From NCBI GenBank assembly GCA_964415295.1, contig CAYPYN010000001.1, positions 310,001 through 374,000 on the forward strand: 64,000 nt of DNA, written 5' to 3'. Source of the stretch: SB21 sp964415295. GTDB taxonomy: Bacteria; CLD3; SB21. Shown here one piece after another: positions 1 to 9,226 of this stretch. How positions within the stretch are numbered: position 1 is the first letter of the stretch; every line of letters starts with the position of its first letter. Position numbers and translations under genes: made by a program. The notes under the pieces were generated by a model. That model was given only the letters and a program-made list of their open reading frames with translations. It was not told the DNA's origin and did not search any database.

Positions 1-2
1 AC

Positions 3-485
3 AAAGAGGATCTCAAAAAGGATTTTCACAAGACCAGCCGCGAGGGATTTTCCCAGGCTCACGACATCAGCGCGTATTCTCTGATATTGCTCGCACACGG
101 CGCCCTGCCGCTGATGCATGATCACGGCGGAAGTATCCTGACGTTATCATATTATGGTGCTGAAAAAGTGATCCCGGGTTACAACGTGATGGGCGTTGCC
201 AAGGCGGCGCTCGAAGCCAGCGTGCGGTATCTGGCTGCCGATCTGGGACACCGCAAGATCCGTGTCAATGCCATTTCCGCCGGTCCGGTCAATACGCTGG
301 CCGCCCGCGGCATATCGGGATTCACCAAGATCCTTGATATTGTCCCCGAAAAAGCGCCGTTGCGCAGGAATGTGGAAGTGGATGAGGTGGGCGATGCAGG
401 ACTTTTCTTATGTTCGTCCTGGTCGAGCGGGATCACCGGTGAGACCATTTATGTTGATTGCGGCTATCATGTAGTAGGGATGTGA
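3..485 (+). CDS. fabI: Enoyl-[acyl-carrier-protein] reductase (NADH), 3' part
   Basis: This is the C-terminal part of the last-step reductase of the fatty acid elongation cycle, which reduces trans-2-enoyl-ACP in the cytoplasm. The gene runs in from the left edge and its frame is open from base 3, so the N-terminal NAD-binding motif is outside the window. Visible FabI hallmarks are TSREGF, AHDISAYS, the active-site stretch Tyr-Asn-Val-Met-Gly-Val-Ala-Lys (Tyr-x6-Lys) and the C-terminal IYVDCGYH. The spacing of Tyr and Lys and the SYYGAEK segment separate FabI from ordinary short-chain dehydrogenases. A strong hairpin terminator follows 27 bases after the stop. The assignment is secure; only the start is missing. 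Confidence 0.95.
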   Translation, partial: KEDLKKDFHKTSREGFSQAHDISAYSLILLAHGALPLMHDHGGSILTLSYYGAEKVIPGYNVMGVAKAALEASVRYLAADLGHRKIRVNAISAGPVNTLAARGISGFTKILDIVPEKAPLRRNVEVDEVGDAGLFLCSSWSSGITGETIYVDCGYHVVGM

Positions 486-511
486 GAATCCGGCTATATT
501 ATTCAGAAAAC

Positions 512-543
512 AAAAATCCCGCGATTATCTCGCGGGATTTTTT
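512..543. terminator. Bidirectional intrinsic terminator
   Basis: A perfect 12-bp stem (bases 512-523 pairing with 531-542) with a 7-base loop has an A-run on its left side and a T-run on its right side. It sits between the convergent fabI and acyl-CoA dehydrogenase genes and can terminate both. Confidence 0.85.
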
Positions 544-565
544 CTTTAAACCGCCTTATGCTTCA

Positions 566-2278
566 CTAGTTTGTTTCTTCAAGTATCATCGTTTTCGTTT
601 CCATCAGGATCTCCGTATTGCTCATGACCACTTGCGATTTCATCCTAACTTCCGGAACGGCATACCCCAGAAAGTATTTGAGAACATCTTTCTTACGTTG
701 AGATTTTGATGCATCCCGCAGAAGAAGATAGCCGATGAGGACCTTAGCCGCCATTTCGACGATCCGGCGCGAATGATACGACTGATAATCCGCGTTCTTC
801 TTTTCTTTCACGAAGTGAACGGCTTCGTTGAGCATACGATGCATGTCTTTTACCGTATTGTGCGGTTCGCTCAATGCGGAGAAATCAAATATCCCTTCAT
901 ATTCCTGTATGAGTTCATCCAAAGTTCCTTTGACAATACCGCCGATCGCAGCCACAACCTGAAGCTGTGTGGTGCCTTCATAGATATTGGTAATGCGCGC
1001 GTCACGATAAAACCGCTCCGCATCGAATTCGCGCATATAGCCGACGCCGCCGTGAACCTGAAGCCCGTCGCTCGCTACTTCATTCGCCATTTCTGTGTTG
1101 TAGGCTTTGCATATCGGCGTTAACATCCCGGCGTACGCTCCGTATTTCTTAACTTCTTCTCTGAGGTCTTTAGAGGGTTCGGTCAATTTTTCAAATTGCC
1201 TTTCCAAACCGTCTTTGATATCTACCATCTTGGTCGTCTCGTACAACAAAGCGCGTCCGGCTTCGATCTTGACCTTCATATTCATCAGCATTTCCGTAAC
1301 GGGAATCATGTTCTTGATCGCGGTCTTGAACTGCACGCGTATCTCGGAGTGCTTCTTGGCCGCCCGATAGGCCGCTTCGGCGATGCCTACCGCCTGAGCA
1401 GAAACACCAACGCGGGCTTCGTTCATGAGCGACATCACGTATTTGATTAGTCCCATTTTCCTTTGGCCGATCAGAATAGCGGGCGCATCATCAAATTGAA
1501 TTTCACACGTAGGAGACCCATGGATGCCCATTTTATGTTCGATCCGGCGTATCACCATGTGTTTGTCACGTTCATAAAGAAACATCGAAAGGCCGCGTCC
1601 GTCCGAAGTATTCTCCTCGCTTCGCGCGAGCACAAGCGATATCTCGCCGTTACCGTTGGTGATAAAATGTTTAACGCCGCTCAGAAGCCATTGGCCTTTC
1701 TCATCCTGACGGGCGCGCACCATCACCGACTGCAGGTCGCTTCCCGCGTCCGGTTCCGTCAGCGCCATAGACGACGTTACTTCCCCGGAGCACAGGCGGG
1801 GCAGGTACTTCGCTTTGATCTCTTCGTCGGCAAACTTATTGATCGTTCCCGCAATGTCATCCTGGAGCCCATAAATATTCATAAAAGAGGCGTCGGCGCG
1901 TGAGATCATCTCGATGGCCATCGTATAAATGGTAACGGGGCAATTCGATCCGCCGTACTTGCGCGGCAGAGTAAAACCGAATAATTGCGCCTCTTTGCAC
2001 ACTCTGAGTTCTTCGTAGGTTGCCTTCGCGTAGGTCACTTCACCGTCTTTGAAATGAGCGCCTTCGGCGTCTACTTCCGCCGCCTTGGGTGCGATCGTAT
2101 TACCGGCAATATCACCGACGATCTCCAGAACACCGTCGTAAAAATCCAGAGCTTCCTCGACGGAACCGATGGCCTCCTTGTCGGCAAAATGGTCTTCCTT
2201 CAGTTCGATCACACGCTTCAGATCCATATTCTTGATATGGAAAAGAATGTCTTGGTTGTCACGATAAAAATTGGCCAT
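566..2278 (-). CDS. Acyl-CoA dehydrogenase, long form with C-terminal extension
   Basis: A flavin-dependent acyl-CoA dehydrogenase of 570 residues, expected to make the trans-2-enoyl-CoA in fatty acid beta-oxidation. The three ACAD regions are visible: an N-terminal helical part, the central barrel motif MALTEPDAGSD with FITNG, and the C-terminal domain with QVHGGVGYMREF and the catalytic-glutamate motif NIYEGTTQLQ. After this there is an extra C-terminal region of about 120 residues, so it is longer than the usual 380-residue short-chain enzymes and resembles the roughly 600-residue FadE5/AidB-like group. The ATG is preceded by a GGAG ribosome site. It stands alone between two divergent or convergent neighbours; a thiolase lies 4 kb away on the same strand. 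Chain-length specificity cannot be read from sequence. Confidence 0.9.
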   Translation of the reverse strand: MANFYRDNQDILFHIKNMDLKRVIELKEDHFADKEAIGSVEEALDFYDGVLEIVGDIAGNTIAPKAAEVDAEGAHFKDGEVTYAKATYEELRVCKEAQLFGFTLPRKYGGSNCPVTIYTMAIEMISRADASFMNIYGLQDDIAGTINKFADEEIKAKYLPRLCSGEVTSSMALTEPDAGSDLQSVMVRARQDEKGQWLLSGVKHFITNGNGEISLVLARSEENTSDGRGLSMFLYERDKHMVIRRIEHKMGIHGSPTCEIQFDDAPAILIGQRKMGLIKYVMSLMNEARVGVSAQAVGIAEAAYRAAKKHSEIRVQFKTAIKNMIPVTEMLMNMKVKIEAGRALLYETTKMVDIKDGLERQFEKLTEPSKDLREEVKKYGAYAGMLTPICKAYNTEMANEVASDGLQVHGGVGYMREFDAERFYRDARITNIYEGTTQLQVVAAIGGIVKGTLDELIQEYEGIFDFSALSEPHNTVKDMHRMLNEAVHFVKEKKNADYQSYHSRRIVEMAAKVLIGYLLLRDASKSQRKKDVLKYFLGYAVPEVRMKSQVVMSNTEILMETKTMILEETN

Positions 2279-2555
2279 AAAGATTCTCCTAACTAATAGA
2301 GCAATATGATGATGGAGTTGCGGAATAATGGTTGACGTCTTACCGCGTCAGCATGTCCCGCCAAAAACAGGATCGGAGCTGAAATTATGTTTTTAAACCG
2401 TATTAGTCAATGTTTATATGTGAATCGATTCCCAAATCGGCGTCCGCCGTACGACCCAAATTCCTTGTTTTTTTCAATCGCTTTTTTATCTTGTTTAACG
2501 AGCCGATTTTCTCATTCGTGTCCGTGCGCATGTTTGAATTTTTCAGCCAAAATCC

Positions 2556-3293
2556 ATGGATCAGCAAATCCTGCTAATCGCATCGCTCTTCTTCATTGCG
2601 GCCGCCTTATATTCATCTGTAGGGCACGCGGGCGCCTCCGGCTATTTGGCGGTCATGGCGCTCTTCAATTTTGCTCCGGCTGAGATGAAGCCGACGGCGC
2701 TGGCGCTGAATATTGTCGTGGCCTGTATCGGCACTGTTCGATTTTACCGCGCCGGTCTCTTTTCATGGAATCTCTTCTGGCCATTTGCCATCACATCCGT
2801 GCCTCTGGCCTATTGGGGCGGCTCCATGAATATCCCCGTGGACGTCTACAAAATGATCGTAGGCTTTGTTCTCCTTTTCGCGGCGTTTCGGCTGGTGATG
2901 TCCACCGTTCAGCGAAAGCCGCAAGAGATCCGTCCTCCGTCAAAAATCAATGCGGCGCTGTTCGGAGCCGCACTTGGATTTATTTCCGGACTAACGGGCG
3001 TCGGCGGAGGGATCTTTCTGACGCCCTTACTCCTTCTGATGAAATGGTCGGAAACGAGAATGGCGGCCGGCGTTTCTGCGGCCTTCATTTTGGTCAATTC
3101 CATCGCGGGAATCGTGGGGAACCGCTATAACCTTCCTTTGATATCGGAGTCGATCGTTCCGTTCATGGTCGCAGTGATCTTCGGCGGGTTTGTCGGAACT
3201 CATCTTGGAACCAGAAAATTCGACTCAGTGACCTTGCGGCGCGTTCTATCCGTTGTCCTTGTAATCGCCGGCATCAAGCTGATCTTCATCTAA
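2556..3293 (+). CDS. TauE/SafE family membrane permease
   Basis: An integral membrane protein of 245 residues from the TauE/SafE (sulfite exporter) family, many members of which export sulfur-containing or organic anions. Two homologous halves are visible, each with a Gly-rich motif near its start: GHAGASGY at residues 24-31 and LTGVGGGIFLTP at about 146-157, the second being the classic family signature. About seven to eight hydrophobic segments are present. No clear ribosome site precedes the ATG. It is followed after 12 bases by the DUF985 gene and then a CPBP protease, so the three probably form one transcript ending at the hairpin at 4742. The substrate is unknown. Confidence 0.85.
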   Translation: MDQQILLIASLFFIAAALYSSVGHAGASGYLAVMALFNFAPAEMKPTALALNIVVACIGTVRFYRAGLFSWNLFWPFAITSVPLAYWGGSMNIPVDVYKMIVGFVLLFAAFRLVMSTVQRKPQEIRPPSKINAALFGAALGFISGLTGVGGGIFLTPLLLLMKWSETRMAAGVSAAFILVNSIAGIVGNRYNLPLISESIVPFMVAVIFGGFVGTHLGTRKFDSVTLRRVLSVVLVIAGIKLIFI

Positions 3294-3305
3294 AAGGGAG
3301 CTCTT

Positions 3306-3764
3306 ATGTCCATACATGCTGAGACTATGATCAAGATTCTGGGCCTTCAACCGCACCCCGAAGGCGGGGCCTACAGAGAGACCTACCGCTCGGTGATACT
3401 CGCCAATACCGATCTGCCCCGTTCCGTTTGTACGGCCATTTATTTTTTGATACGCAAAGATCACCCGACGGCGTGGCATCGCGTCCGTCACGATGAAATT
3501 TACCACTTCTACTATGGTTCGCCGGTTGAACTTTCTATGATCAGCGACGATGGAAAATTATCGAAACTTATTCTAGGCACGGACGTTAATAACGGCGAGC
3601 GTCCTCAGATCATAATACCGGGCGGTTTTTGGCAGTCGGCACGAACGTTGGATGAATTTACGCTGATCGGGTGTACGGTCTCGCCGGGGTTTGACTTTGA
3701 GGATTTTGAGATGACAGACATCCATGAATTGCATGTGCGTTTCCCTGAGTTAACTTTAACCTAA
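3306..3764 (+). CDS. Cupin, DUF985 family
   Basis: A small single-domain cupin of 152 residues. The DUF985 pattern is complete: LQPHPEGGAYRETYRS near the N terminus, the AWHRVRHDEIYHFYYG metal-cupin-like core with several histidines, and VSPGFDFEDFE near the C terminus. Members are cytoplasmic beta-barrel proteins, mostly of unknown function and sometimes annotated as sugar epimerase-like. A GGGAG ribosome site lies just upstream of the ATG. It sits between TauE and CPBP genes with gaps of 12 and 13 bases, so it is very likely co-transcribed. No specific reaction can be assigned. Confidence 0.85.
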   Translation: MSIHAETMIKILGLQPHPEGGAYRETYRSVILANTDLPRSVCTAIYFLIRKDHPTAWHRVRHDEIYHFYYGSPVELSMISDDGKLSKLILGTDVNNGERPQIIIPGGFWQSARTLDEFTLIGCTVSPGFDFEDFEMTDIHELHVRFPELTLT

Positions 3765-3777
3765 GCCCGGAGCTTAT

Positions 3778-4725
3778 ATGACCACACGAGAAGTTTTCAT
3801 CAACGATAGGCATCAATTGCGAGCCGGATGGCGGATCGGAGCCTATTTTCTCACAGTCTTCATTTTCCTTATTCCTGCGGGATTTCTGCTGAGTTATGTT
3901 TCAAACAATCTCAAAGAAGCGCCTTTGGCGAAGGATGCCATCAATACGGCCGTAGCGGCCATTATAGTCGGATCAGCCGCTTATGTTCTTATGCGCTTTC
4001 TCGACAAAAGGCGTTTCGTGTCCATCGGACTCTTACTCAACAAAAGAGCGTTCATAGACCTGATCTGGGGCTGGCTGCTTGGTTTCGCCATGTTGACCGT
4101 TGCCGTCGGATCGATGTGGGTACTCGGATACGAAGAAATAACCTTATCCCCGAATGGTGCGGAATATCTTCTTCTCGGGTTTCTGGGAAATATTTTGTTG
4201 TATATCGCCGTCGGCTTCAATGAGGAGATCCTGTTCCGCGGCTATATCTTTCAGGCCTTCATCGAAGGTACCAATAAGTGGATCCCACTCGTTACGCTTT
4301 CGCTCCTCTTCGGATTTGCTCATTTTGGTAATCCGAATTTTTCGTGGTTTGGCTTTGCCAACATCGTACTCGCCGGAGTACTGTTATCGTTGGCCTATAT
4401 ACAGACGAAATCGCTTTGGCTTCCGATCGGAATTCATATCGGGTGGAATTTTACACAGGGCTATATCTGGGGACTTCCGGTGAGCGGAACGACCGTTGTC
4501 ATGCCTTTGACCATCTCGCAGGAAACGGGACCCGATCTGATCACGGGCGGCACGTTCGGTCCGGAAGGCGGAGCGGCATGCACGCTGGTTTGCATCGCGG
4601 CATGTCTTTTTGTGTGGAAATTTTTCAAGCCGAGCGAAGAGATGGAGAAACTTGTTGCCGAAGCGGTGATGACGGAACCTTTCAAGCCGGCGGAGCCCGT
4701 GGTTGAAACGCCGGCCGCGTCCTGA
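3778..4725 (+). CDS. CPBP family intramembrane metalloprotease (CAAX/Abi)
   Basis: A multi-pass membrane protein of 315 residues of the CPBP (Rce1/Abi) family of glutamate-type intramembrane proteases. The catalytic motif 1 is intact (FNEEILFRGY, EExxxR), motif 2 is present as LLFGFAHFGN and the third as IGIHIGWNF, together giving the conserved Glu, His and Asn/His set. About eight hydrophobic segments precede a cytoplasmic C-terminal tail of about 45 charged, Pro-rich residues. It is third in the TauE-DUF985-CPBP unit and is followed by a strong terminator. Bacterial members have been linked to peptide maturation, immunity to bacteriocins or protein anchoring; which applies here is not visible. 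Confidence 0.87.
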   Translation: MTTREVFINDRHQLRAGWRIGAYFLTVFIFLIPAGFLLSYVSNNLKEAPLAKDAINTAVAAIIVGSAAYVLMRFLDKRRFVSIGLLLNKRAFIDLIWGWLLGFAMLTVAVGSMWVLGYEEITLSPNGAEYLLLGFLGNILLYIAVGFNEEILFRGYIFQAFIEGTNKWIPLVTLSLLFGFAHFGNPNFSWFGFANIVLAGVLLSLAYIQTKSLWLPIGIHIGWNFTQGYIWGLPVSGTTVVMPLTISQETGPDLITGGTFGPEGGAACTLVCIAACLFVWKFFKPSEEMEKLVAEAVMTEPFKPAEPVVETPAAS

Positions 4726-4741
4726 CCTTTTTGTTTCAAAC

Positions 4742-4773
4742 AAAAGCCCGAGGTTGATCTTCGGGCTTTTTTT
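4742..4773. terminator. Bidirectional intrinsic terminator
   Basis: A perfect 10-bp stem (4742-4751 with 4761-4770) closes a 9-base loop, with an A-run before it and a T-run after it. It separates the convergent CPBP gene and the cytochrome/propeller lipoprotein gene. Confidence 0.85.
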
Positions 4774-4779
4774 ATGGTG

Positions 4780-6306
4780 TCAATTGGATACGAAAACGCT
4801 GTAACAATCCGGAGGAAGTTCGATCGTTTTTATGATCGTATGGGTGGCAGCATCGATTACCGTCAGAAGCCCAACACCGCCGGAGCCGCCGTGGTGGGGC
4901 GGTACCGCACCGTTACGGTTACGATTGGCAATATACACCCTTTTCCCGTCCTTGCTGAAAGCCACGCCGTTGGGCTGAGACAACCGGTGCTCACCGCCGT
5001 CGTGCGGATCGATCTGCTTGGTGATGTCCGTCCATTTGGAAAAATCACCGCCGTTCTTATGTATCACAGTTACACTGCTGTCATTGGAATTGGCCACGTA
5101 AATATACTGCCCGCCCGGCGACACATCAAGCTGAATGGGTTTTGAATTCGTATTGGAACCGACCAACACGCTGTCTTTGAAAGTGAAAGTATGTTGCGCG
5201 GCAGACGAATGCCTTTGGAAGATCCGGACCTGACCATTACCTCGGCATGTCACGAATAGAAAATCCTCGTATCCATTGCTCCCCTTCGGACTTAATCCGA
5301 CATGATACGGTTCATACACCGGCGACGGACCCACATCGGGCGCAACATCAAAGAAACCGATGAGAGAATCGGCCGCTGCATCGATCACGTAAACGCGGTC
5401 GGAATATACGGCGCTGGCATACAGTAACTTTCCGTCACGCGATACATTGATCCCGTGCGGACTGACACCTACCGTGATAGTTTTGATAAGGGTCATATCG
5501 GAAGTCCTGATCACCGAGATCTTTCCGTTCTGGCCCGTGTTATTCACCTGAAAATTCGTTGTGACATAAAGTTTTGTGCCGTCTTTGGAAAGTCTGATCA
5601 GCGCGATCGGATCGCTCAGGCTCACTTTGTCCACCGGATCGCCGGACGCCGCATGATATTTGAATACATCGCCGGTGGCGATCATGGAAACATAGAAGTA
5701 TTTGCGGTCCGGACTGACTTCCACGCTGTGCGGGCTTTCGTTTTCAACCCGGTCGCCAACTTCGAAGGCGCGCATTTCCAGCAACGTATTCTCATCGATG
5801 ACGCTCACAACGTCCACACCCTGATTGGTCGTAAAGATCTTCCTGGAGGATCCTTCAAAAGCCACACCGCCATCGGCATTGGGTGCGCCGTCGTCGATCC
5901 ATGCCGTAAGTTCCCCTATCTGCGGAAGTGTCAGGGTGTCGCGGAAGTACGGCGAGAAATTAGGCGGCATGCGCGGCTCTCTTTGTCCCGCAACGTGCGC
6001 GACTAAATGGCTTCGGAATGAGTTATACGGAACGACAACGGCTCCGTGCGCGGAACCCTTGAAGAGTCCTGTCCAGGAGGACAGATCAAGTTCTCCCGGC
6101 AGATGATGGGGGGATAAAACTTTTGCCGCATGTTCGTCCGGCCAATGGCAGCCCGCCGTTGCGCAGGATGTAATAAAAAGCGAATCAATGCCCGGTGGAA
6201 ACGGGATATCGGCGCGGTCGTTCTTTTTGTCATCACCGCAGGAGGAGATCACGGCAACCAGAAAAAGAAGCAGAAATGATTTCACATAACGAGCCGATGA
6301 CATCAT
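4780..6306 (-). CDS. Lipoprotein with cytochrome c-like domain and YVTN-type beta-propeller
   Basis: A 508-residue predicted lipoprotein. The N terminus has a hydrophobic signal and a lipobox with the lipidated Cys at about residue 23 (VISSC-GDD). A cytochrome c-like region follows (about 40-145) with the heme motif CATAGCH at 48-54, which has four rather than two residues between the cysteines, and a candidate axial Met in PRMPPN at about 113. From about 155 to the end there are seven-bladed-propeller repeats of the YVTN/YncE type (VDVVSVIDENT, PHGINVSRDGKLLY, YIYVANSNDSSVTVI). The combination fits a periplasmic or surface electron-transfer or sensing lipoprotein. It is monocistronic, with terminators on both sides of its neighbourhood. 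Its partner or substrate cannot be assigned. Confidence 0.8.
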   Translation of the reverse strand: MMSSARYVKSFLLLFLVAVISSCGDDKKNDRADIPFPPGIDSLFITSCATAGCHWPDEHAAKVLSPHHLPGELDLSSWTGLFKGSAHGAVVVPYNSFRSHLVAHVAGQREPRMPPNFSPYFRDTLTLPQIGELTAWIDDGAPNADGGVAFEGSSRKIFTTNQGVDVVSVIDENTLLEMRAFEVGDRVENESPHSVEVSPDRKYFYVSMIATGDVFKYHAASGDPVDKVSLSDPIALIRLSKDGTKLYVTTNFQVNNTGQNGKISVIRTSDMTLIKTITVGVSPHGINVSRDGKLLYASAVYSDRVYVIDAAADSLIGFFDVAPDVGPSPVYEPYHVGLSPKGSNGYEDFLFVTCRGNGQVRIFQRHSSAAQHTFTFKDSVLVGSNTNSKPIQLDVSPGGQYIYVANSNDSSVTVIHKNGGDFSKWTDITKQIDPHDGGEHRLSQPNGVAFSKDGKRVYIANRNRNGAVPPHHGGSGGVGLLTVIDAATHTIIKTIELPPDCYSVFVSN

Positions 6307-6369
6307 CCGATTTTCTCCCGCAAATTTTCTGCAGATCCGGGAAAGCTCTGCCCTAATAACTACGATTAT

Positions 6370-7560
6370 CTACAATGCTTCTACGATGACGGCCACGCCT
6401 TGTCCGCCGCCGATACAGGCCGAGGCCAATCCGAATTTTTTCTTCCGGCGACGTAATTCGTATAAGGTAGTGAGCGTCAACCGTGTTCCAGAAGCGGCCA
6501 GCGGGTGCCCGATCGCGATCGCACCGCCGTTAACGTTGGTCAGTTCGCGATTAAGCCCCAGCTCTTTTTCAACCGCCAAATATTGCGGCGCAAAGGCTTC
6601 ATTGACTTCGACAATATCCATCTGCGTCACGGCCATACCGACGTGTTGCAGGGCCTTGCGTGCGGCCGGTACGGGTCCGATGCCCATGATGCGCGGTTCT
6701 ACACCCGCAATACCCCAGGTCAGCAATCTTCCGATAGGTTTCCATCCTTTGGCCTTAGCCGTTTCCATCGTAGTTACGATGACCGCGGCGGCTCCGTCGC
6801 AAATGCCGCTGGCATTGCCTGCGGTGATGGTACCGTCTTTTTTGAAATACGGCGCGAGTGTGCTGAGTTGTTCCATCGTAGTCTCTGGGCGCGGGTGTTC
6901 GTCCGTGTCAAAAAGTTTTACGCCTTTCCGGCTTTTGATCTCCACCGGCGCGATCTCTTCTTTCAATCGTCCACCCAGAATGGCGTCCTTGGCGCGCATC
7001 TGACTCAAATACGCGTACAGATCGCATTCCGTTCTGGAAATCTTCATGTCATCTGCCAGATTCTCTGCCGTCTGTGCCATCGAGAAACCGCACTGCGGAT
7101 CGGTCAGCGCTTCCCAAAGGGTATCCTCAAATTTCATCGGTTGTCCCAGGTTGACGCCAAACCGCGTTCCGCGCACCGCAAAGGGCGCCTGACTCATGCT
7201 CTCGGCACCGCCGGCCAGCACCACTTCAGACTCTCCGATCAGGATCTGCCGGGCGCCTTCGATAATCGCTTCAAAACCAGAACCACACAAACGATTGAGC
7301 GTCAAGGACGGCACGGTAATGGGGAGACCTGATTTAAGCGCAACATGCCGCGCCAGGTAAATCGCGTCGGCGCTCGTTTGCTCCGCATTGCCGAAAACAA
7401 CATGATCGATCTCCTCAGGCTTGACGCCCGAGCGTTTGATCGCTTCCTGCGCGGCAAAAACTCCCAACTGCGTGGCTGAAAAATCTTTGAGTGTACCGCC
7501 GAATTTCCCGAACGCAGTTCTTGCGCCGTTGATAATAACAATATCTTTGGTAAGTTTCAT
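6370..7560 (-). CDS. Acetyl-CoA C-acyltransferase (thiolase)
   Basis: A 396-residue thiolase that joins or cleaves acyl-CoA and acetyl-CoA in beta-oxidation or acetoacetyl-CoA synthesis. All catalytic elements are present: the nucleophilic Cys92 in NRLCGSGFEA, His352 in GGAIAIGHPLAASG and Cys382 in SACIGGGQG. Length is standard for the family. A GGAGG ribosome site precedes the ATG. It probably cooperates with the acyl-CoA dehydrogenase at 566-2278, but the two are not adjacent and no hydratase/dehydrogenase gene is in the window. Whether the physiological direction is degradation or condensation cannot be told from sequence. Confidence 0.93.
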   Translation of the reverse strand: MKLTKDIVIINGARTAFGKFGGTLKDFSATQLGVFAAQEAIKRSGVKPEEIDHVVFGNAEQTSADAIYLARHVALKSGLPITVPSLTLNRLCGSGFEAIIEGARQILIGESEVVLAGGAESMSQAPFAVRGTRFGVNLGQPMKFEDTLWEALTDPQCGFSMAQTAENLADDMKISRTECDLYAYLSQMRAKDAILGGRLKEEIAPVEIKSRKGVKLFDTDEHPRPETTMEQLSTLAPYFKKDGTITAGNASGICDGAAAVIVTTMETAKAKGWKPIGRLLTWGIAGVEPRIMGIGPVPAARKALQHVGMAVTQMDIVEVNEAFAPQYLAVEKELGLNRELTNVNGGAIAIGHPLAASGTRLTLTTLYELRRRKKKFGLASACIGGGQGVAVIVEAL

Positions 7561-7611
7561 GAAATCCTCCGTGAAATTTGAGAGGCCGGTTATCCGTTTG
7601 AATGATTTAAT

Positions 7612-7641
7612 AAAAAACCCGCACGCAGGGGCGTCCGGGTT
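7612..7641 (-). terminator. Intrinsic terminator after the 7675-8976 gene
   Basis: Read on the minus strand, a stem of 6 bp (7616-7621 with 7636-7641) extended inward by a 4-bp pairing is followed by a run of six T. It lies just downstream of the barrel gene's stop codon. Confidence 0.7.
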
Positions 7642-7674
7642 CGATCTTATGATACGGTAAAAAATTTAAGCCCG

Positions 7675-8976
7675 TTAGTTTCCGCCGCCTTCTTCTTCGT
7701 TCGTTATTTCCGGTTCGACGGGTTTCTTATCCTTGGCTTCAAGGATCACAACATAATCACCGATGATGTTCTTATAATTCTTTCTCATTTCTTTCACCGG
7801 AACGAAGTTCTGGCTGCGTTTTTGAATTTCCTGTTCCGAATAAAGAATACCTTCAACCTCCCGTTTACGTTTGACAGACTGTTCGAGCACAACCTCTTCT
7901 TTTACGCGCGAACGCGGCGTCTCCGCACGAGGCATCAGAGGGAAGGTCAATCCGCTGAAAATGCGCCAGGAAGGATAATCGGACTTCGAAATCGTGAGAT
8001 CGTCGATACCTAACAGATTATTATTACCAACTGTCTTATCGGTGCCTTTGAGTACCTGGAATTCCCCGCCGAGATGAACACCCATCCACTCGAACATCTG
8101 ATACTTCACGCCGAGCGCCACGTAAGCATAGTTCTGGCGGCTATAGGCTGCCACGGGCGGTTTTTGAAGGAATAATTGCCCATAAAGATCTGCCGTCACC
8201 GAAAGATAACGTCCTGAGATATCGATCGGATATGATCCGCCCAAAGCGAAACGGATACTGGAAGAGTTTGAGGTAGCCACGGCTGTATCAGCAAGTGAAT
8301 TACCGTTGGGCTGGACTCTACGCAAACTGTCTTCATCTTTGAAACCCAAGTAAGCGCCGTTATCCAGATGATTCCAATACTGCACATTGAGATGCATAGC
8401 GAATCCCGACTCCACATAATCCGGCTTCGAAAAATACGAGGTCAGCAAGGAAACGCCGGCTTCCGAATGACCGCCGGAATACGGCCGCAGAGGTGTGTTG
8501 TAAAAGCCGCTGCCCTGCAATCTGGCCGTAGCCATGAATCCTAGATGGATCTTATTTTGCGCAAAAGTATAAGGGAGTAAGCGGAAATTGAGGAAAATTT
8601 CATCCGGCACATCCAGCGTCTTGAAGATCGAAACGATCTCGCTGTTCTTGATACCGGAAGCCAGATTGGAAGTTTGAACAAAATTCCCGCTGAAAATGAA
8701 GTCAAATGTGGGCGTGATGCCAACCTGAATTCCGACCTGCGTTCCAAAGTCTTTCACCGTGGATGAACCGCTCGGACGATCTCCCGTACCTGTGAAGAAA
8801 TGCGTATTTTGAAACACATAGAAACTGGGGAATGGCAATGTTTTGGCGGAATAGGTATAGAAAGAACCGTAGCGATCCGTGATGGCTGAGGAACTGCCCA
8901 ATTGGGCTTTTGCTTCGCGGACGCCCGCCGCCATCAACATGAATAAACACGTCAACAACCACGAAATAGATCGCAT
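7675..8976 (-). CDS. Predicted outer-membrane beta-barrel protein, unknown
   Basis: A 433-residue exported protein that I do not recognise. Residues 1-24 form a signal peptide ending AKA-Q. The body is rich in alternating aromatic/polar strands typical of an outer-membrane barrel (FDFIFSGNF, HLNVQYWNHL, YAYVALGVKYQMF). The last 80 residues are different: charged, partly helical (EQEIQKRSQNFVPVKEMRKN) and ending in an acidic, Gly-rich tail, so the C terminus is not a terminal barrel strand. A GGAG site precedes the ATG, and an inverted repeat at 9032-9048 lies upstream. It is monocistronic. It may be a porin-like or transport protein, but no function is supported. Confidence 0.65.
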   Translation of the reverse strand: MRSISWLLTCLFMLMAAGVREAKAQLGSSSAITDRYGSFYTYSAKTLPFPSFYVFQNTHFFTGTGDRPSGSSTVKDFGTQVGIQVGITPTFDFIFSGNFVQTSNLASGIKNSEIVSIFKTLDVPDEIFLNFRLLPYTFAQNKIHLGFMATARLQGSGFYNTPLRPYSGGHSEAGVSLLTSYFSKPDYVESGFAMHLNVQYWNHLDNGAYLGFKDEDSLRRVQPNGNSLADTAVATSNSSSIRFALGGSYPIDISGRYLSVTADLYGQLFLQKPPVAAYSRQNYAYVALGVKYQMFEWMGVHLGGEFQVLKGTDKTVGNNNLLGIDDLTISKSDYPSWRIFSGLTFPLMPRAETPRSRVKEEVVLEQSVKRKREVEGILYSEQEIQKRSQNFVPVKEMRKNYKNIIGDYVVILEAKDKKPVEPEITNEEEGGGN

Positions 8977-9031
8977 AATTTCAGCTCCAAAGATTGATGG
9001 CCAATGTTCCTGTTAGAATCACATGAAGATA

Positions 9032-9048
9032 TTGTAATGCCGTTACAA
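9032..9048. promoter_or_regulatory. Inverted repeat upstream of the barrel gene
   Basis: TTGTAATGCCGTTACAA has perfect 6-bp arms and a 5-base centre. It lies 55 bases upstream of the minus-strand start at 8976 and about 180 bases upstream of the plus-strand GNAT gene, so it could be an operator for either. No promoter hexamers can be placed with confidence. Confidence 0.35.
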
Positions 9049-9226
9049 ATGCAAGATTTTTTTGACCGGTTTTATTCACAAATCCATATTAATCAATTCT
9101 AAAATCCTATGAAACGCGACCAACGAACGTCGGATCCGGTCTGTTTTCTTCATTTTTAGATATTGATTCTTGTCGGACCAATGGTTACCTTTGCCCGCTT
9201 TACAAAACCTTAACCGTCATAAAACC

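Noticed and set aside
2434..2455. CGGCGTCCGCCG palindrome between the acyl-CoA dehydrogenase and TauE genes
   Set aside because: Short, GC-rich and without nearby promoter hexamers or a T-run; it could easily be chance.
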